Of a stretch of DNA of 15,328 nt, positions 13,117 to 15,328 are shown piece by piece. The DNA is from Sphingobacteriales bacterium. Lineage in GTDB: Bacteria > Bacteroidota > Bacteroidia > Chitinophagales > Chitinophagaceae. The notes beneath the pieces are model-generated. The model was not told the origin of the DNA. It saw only the letters and a program-made list of their open reading frames with translations, and did not search any database. Location: assembly GCA_004294195.1 (NCBI GenBank), contig REAQ01000020.1, positions 1 through 15,328 on the forward strand. Reading direction: 5' to 3'. Position 1 is the stretch's first letter. Every line of letters begins with the position of its first letter. A program made the translations under genes and the position numbers.

Positions 13117-15324
13117 ATGAAGGAAAGGATCATGGTCCTTTGCGCATGCATGAGCATGTACTATGCATCAGGGCAGGAAAAGGACCAGCCAGATTCCGTA
13201 AAGAATCTTGAAAACGTTATCATCTCATTCAATAAATGGGAACAAAAAGCCAATGAGGTTCCCAATAAGATCGTCAAACTTAGTATGCGGGAGTCCCGGC
13301 TCCGAAACCCGCAAACCACAGCTGACCTGCTGGCATTTAGCGGCGCCGTGTTCGTGCAAAAAAGCCAACTCGGCGGCGGCAGTCCCATGATCAGGGGCTT
13401 TGCTACCAATCGTGTATTGATTATAGCCGATGGGGTACGCATGAATAACGCAATCTACAGAAGCGGGAACATTCAAAATGTCATCAGCATTGATCCGCTT
13501 GCACTAGAAGATGCTGAAGTGATCTTTGGCCCCGGCTCTACCATCTACGGCAGCGATGCCATCGGCGGTGTAATGGATTTTCATAGCATTAAGCCCCGGT
13601 ATTCGCAGGATGGAAAAATGTTTTCCAAAGGCTCCGCTGTTGTACGGTATGCAACCGCCAATAAAGAAAAAACAGGTCATGCAGATCTCAACCTCGGTTG
13701 GAAACGATGGTCTGTCCTCGGCTCCGTCAGCTTCAGCGAGTTTGGTGACCTGCGCATGGGAACCAAAGGAGGACAAGACAGCTACCTCCGTCCGGAGTAT
13801 GTGGAAAGGATCAACAACGTGGACAGCATTGTAAAAAATACGGACCCAAGGCTTCAGCGATTTTCAGGATATAACCAATGGAACGTCCTGGGCAAACTGG
13901 GCTACAAACTCAATGACAAAACAGAACTCCTGTACGCATTCACGTATGCCAACACAGGTGATGCGCCTCGGTACGACAGGCTGATCCAGTATCGCCAGGG
14001 TAAGCTTCGCTTTGCCGAATGGTACTATGGACCGATGATATGGAGAATGCATCAGCTTTCACTGACATCCATCGCCCCAACAAAAATGTACGATGAGCAA
14101 AGGCTGATCATCGGTTACCAGGATTATGAAGAAAGCCGGTTCGACAGGACCCGAGGTAATAACAACAGGAATCAACAAACAGAGATGGTGGCGGTGTACA
14201 CACTGAACTGGGATGCAAACAAAAAACTGGGAAAAGGTGAGTTGTTTTACGGCATTGAAGGAGTGATGAACAGGGTTAACTCCTTCGGCACTATTACCAA
14301 CATTGTTACAGGAATATCTAACCCTTCGGTGAGTAGATATCCGGACGGAAGTTCAACCAATTCCGTTGGTTTATATGGAAGCTACAAAAGAAACATCAGT
14401 GAAAAGCTCACGCTACAAACAGGTTTACGATTCAGTTATAATACAGTGAAGGCGGAGTTTGATACTACTTTCATTAAGTTCCCGTACAAGTCTGTAAAAT
14501 TTAAAGATGGAGCGCCAACCGGAAACCTTGGACTGGTGTTCAGGCCAGCACCCACATGGCAGATCAATGGCAATATCTCTACCGGATTCCGTATGCCCAA
14601 CATTGATGACATTGGAAAACTATTCGAGAGCACGCCAGGCATCCTGTCTGTACCCAACCCAGATTTACAAGCAGAGTATGCCTGGAATTTTGAATTGGGT
14701 GTGGCCAAAAGATTGAATAGAAAGATGAACATAGAACTCACCGGTTTCTATACCATCCTCAACAATGCAATCGTAAGAAGACCATTCACTTTCAATGGGC
14801 AAGACAGTGTAACCATCGGCGGCAACAAGCTGGCCGTTGAAGCTTTGCAAAATGTTGCGAAGGCAACGGTATGGGGCGTTCAACTTGCTTCAGAAATCTA
14901 CTTCACCCCCAATCTGATCTGGCAGTTGAATGCAAACTGGATACAGGGTAAGGAAACGAATGATACCAAAAATGAGTTGGTTCCGCTTCGGCATGCGCCG
15001 CCATTTTATGGCAATACCAACCTGAGATATGCTTGGGGTAAGCTAACTGCAGAAGTCTCTGCTTTTTACAATGGAGAGATCAGCAATGAAGACCTTGCAC
15101 CATCGGAGAAAGCAAAAACAGACATCTATGCAAAGGATGCTAACGGTAATCCTTACTCGCCAAGTTGGTATACCTTGAATATGAAGTTGTCCTATGCATT
15201 TCACAAAAATCTTACTTTGAATGCAGGATGGGAGAACCTTACCAATCAACGATACAGACCCTACTCTTCAGGTATTGTGGCATCCGGTTCAAACATTATT
15301 TTATCACTAAGAGCAGCATTCTGA
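13117..15324 (+). CDS. TonB-dependent outer-membrane receptor (haemoglobin/haem-receptor-like sequence class)
   Basis: A 735-residue receptor. A signal peptide (cleavage near SGQ, residue 20) is followed by a TonB-box-like ENVIISF (32-38) and a plug domain of about residues 45-160. The plug contains GGGSPMIRGFATNRVLIIADGVR in two parts, NNAIYRSGNIQNVISIDP, and FGPGSTIYGSDAIGGVM, typical of the haem/haemoglobin receptor class. A beta-barrel fills the rest, ending in phenylalanine as expected for BAM recognition. The barrel has FRMP (491-494) and NPDL (514-517), matching the FRAP/NPNL motifs of haem receptors. However, no histidine lies between them, so the ligand is uncertain and could be another chelate. 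There is no N-terminal carboxypeptidase-like domain and no partner SusD gene. It is probably the third gene of the gpmI operon; alternatively it has its own control in the 46-bp gap. Confidence 0.93.
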   Translation: MKERIMVLCACMSMYYASGQEKDQPDSVKNLENVIISFNKWEQKANEVPNKIVKLSMRESRLRNPQTTADLLAFSGAVFVQKSQLGGGSPMIRGFATNRVLIIADGVRMNNAIYRSGNIQNVISIDPLALEDAEVIFGPGSTIYGSDAIGGVMDFHSIKPRYSQDGKMFSKGSAVVRYATANKEKTGHADLNLGWKRWSVLGSVSFSEFGDLRMGTKGGQDSYLRPEYVERINNVDSIVKNTDPRLQRFSGYNQWNVLGKLGYKLNDKTELLYAFTYANTGDAPRYDRLIQYRQGKLRFAEWYYGPMIWRMHQLSLTSIAPTKMYDEQRLIIGYQDYEESRFDRTRGNNNRNQQTEMVAVYTLNWDANKKLGKGELFYGIEGVMNRVNSFGTITNIVTGISNPSVSRYPDGSSTNSVGLYGSYKRNISEKLTLQTGLRFSYNTVKAEFDTTFIKFPYKSVKFKDGAPTGNLGLVFRPAPTWQINGNISTGFRMPNIDDIGKLFESTPGILSVPNPDLQAEYAWNFELGVAKRLNRKMNIELTGFYTILNNAIVRRPFTFNGQDSVTIGGNKLAVEALQNVAKATVWGVQLASEIYFTPNLIWQLNANWIQGKETNDTKNELVPLRHAPPFYGNTNLRYAWGKLTAEVSAFYNGEISNEDLAPSEKAKTDIYAKDANGNPYSPSWYTLNMKLSYAFHKNLTLNAGWENLTNQRYRPYSSGIVASGSNIILSLRAAF

Positions 15325-15328
15325 TGAA

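Overview
The window looks like chromosomal DNA of a gliding-type Bacteroidota, most likely near Chitinophagaceae/Sphingobacteriia. The evidence is a Bat/MoxR gene cluster, a GldB-family lipoprotein, a DUF4783 protein next to nadC, a TonB-dependent receptor, start sites mostly without a clear Shine-Dalgarno, and a few matches to the Bacteroidota -7 promoter box (TAnnTTTG). Genus-level assignment is inference.

Layout. Positions 1-3210 (minus strand) hold a tightly packed stress/aerotolerance (Bat) cluster transcribed leftward: MoxR ATPase, DUF58 protein, a BatD-like membrane protein and the start of a BatA-like VWA protein that runs off the left edge. Upstream on the same strand is nadE (3263-4984), divergent from gldB (5044-6075). 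gldB converges on a fatty acid desaturase (6194-7175, minus) that is interrupted near its N-terminus. Then come apaG (7275-7661, minus), divergent from an isocitrate dehydrogenase (7784-9235, plus), which converges on a minus-strand group: DUF4783 protein, nadC and a SUI1/eIF1-like factor (10986 down to 9348). Rightward from 11047 lies a probable operon: gpmI, a 166-residue exported or membrane-anchored protein of unknown function, and a 735-residue TonB-dependent receptor (to 15324).

How the genes work together. Most are housekeeping genes: NAD synthesis (nadC, nadE), glycolysis (gpmI), TCA cycle (icd) and translation (SUI1). Envelope functions are the Bat cluster, gldB, the desaturase and the receptor. 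No tRNA, rRNA, CRISPR array, transposase or phage gene was seen.

The most unusual feature is a set of degenerate short tandem arrays with a 7-bp or 8-bp period at gene ends. They occur at five junctions (3232-3266, 6081-6208, 9241-9348, 9681-9720, 10585-10612). In each case the stop codon of the minus-strand gene is built from, or abuts, the first array unit. Same-direction junctions carry a single array with a different unit sequence each time. The two convergent junctions carry facing arrays of the same CAATTNN-type unit around a related core, giving a large palindrome. None lies in the three divergent (promoter) gaps. The second notable point is the apparent deletion plus frameshift in the desaturase gene.
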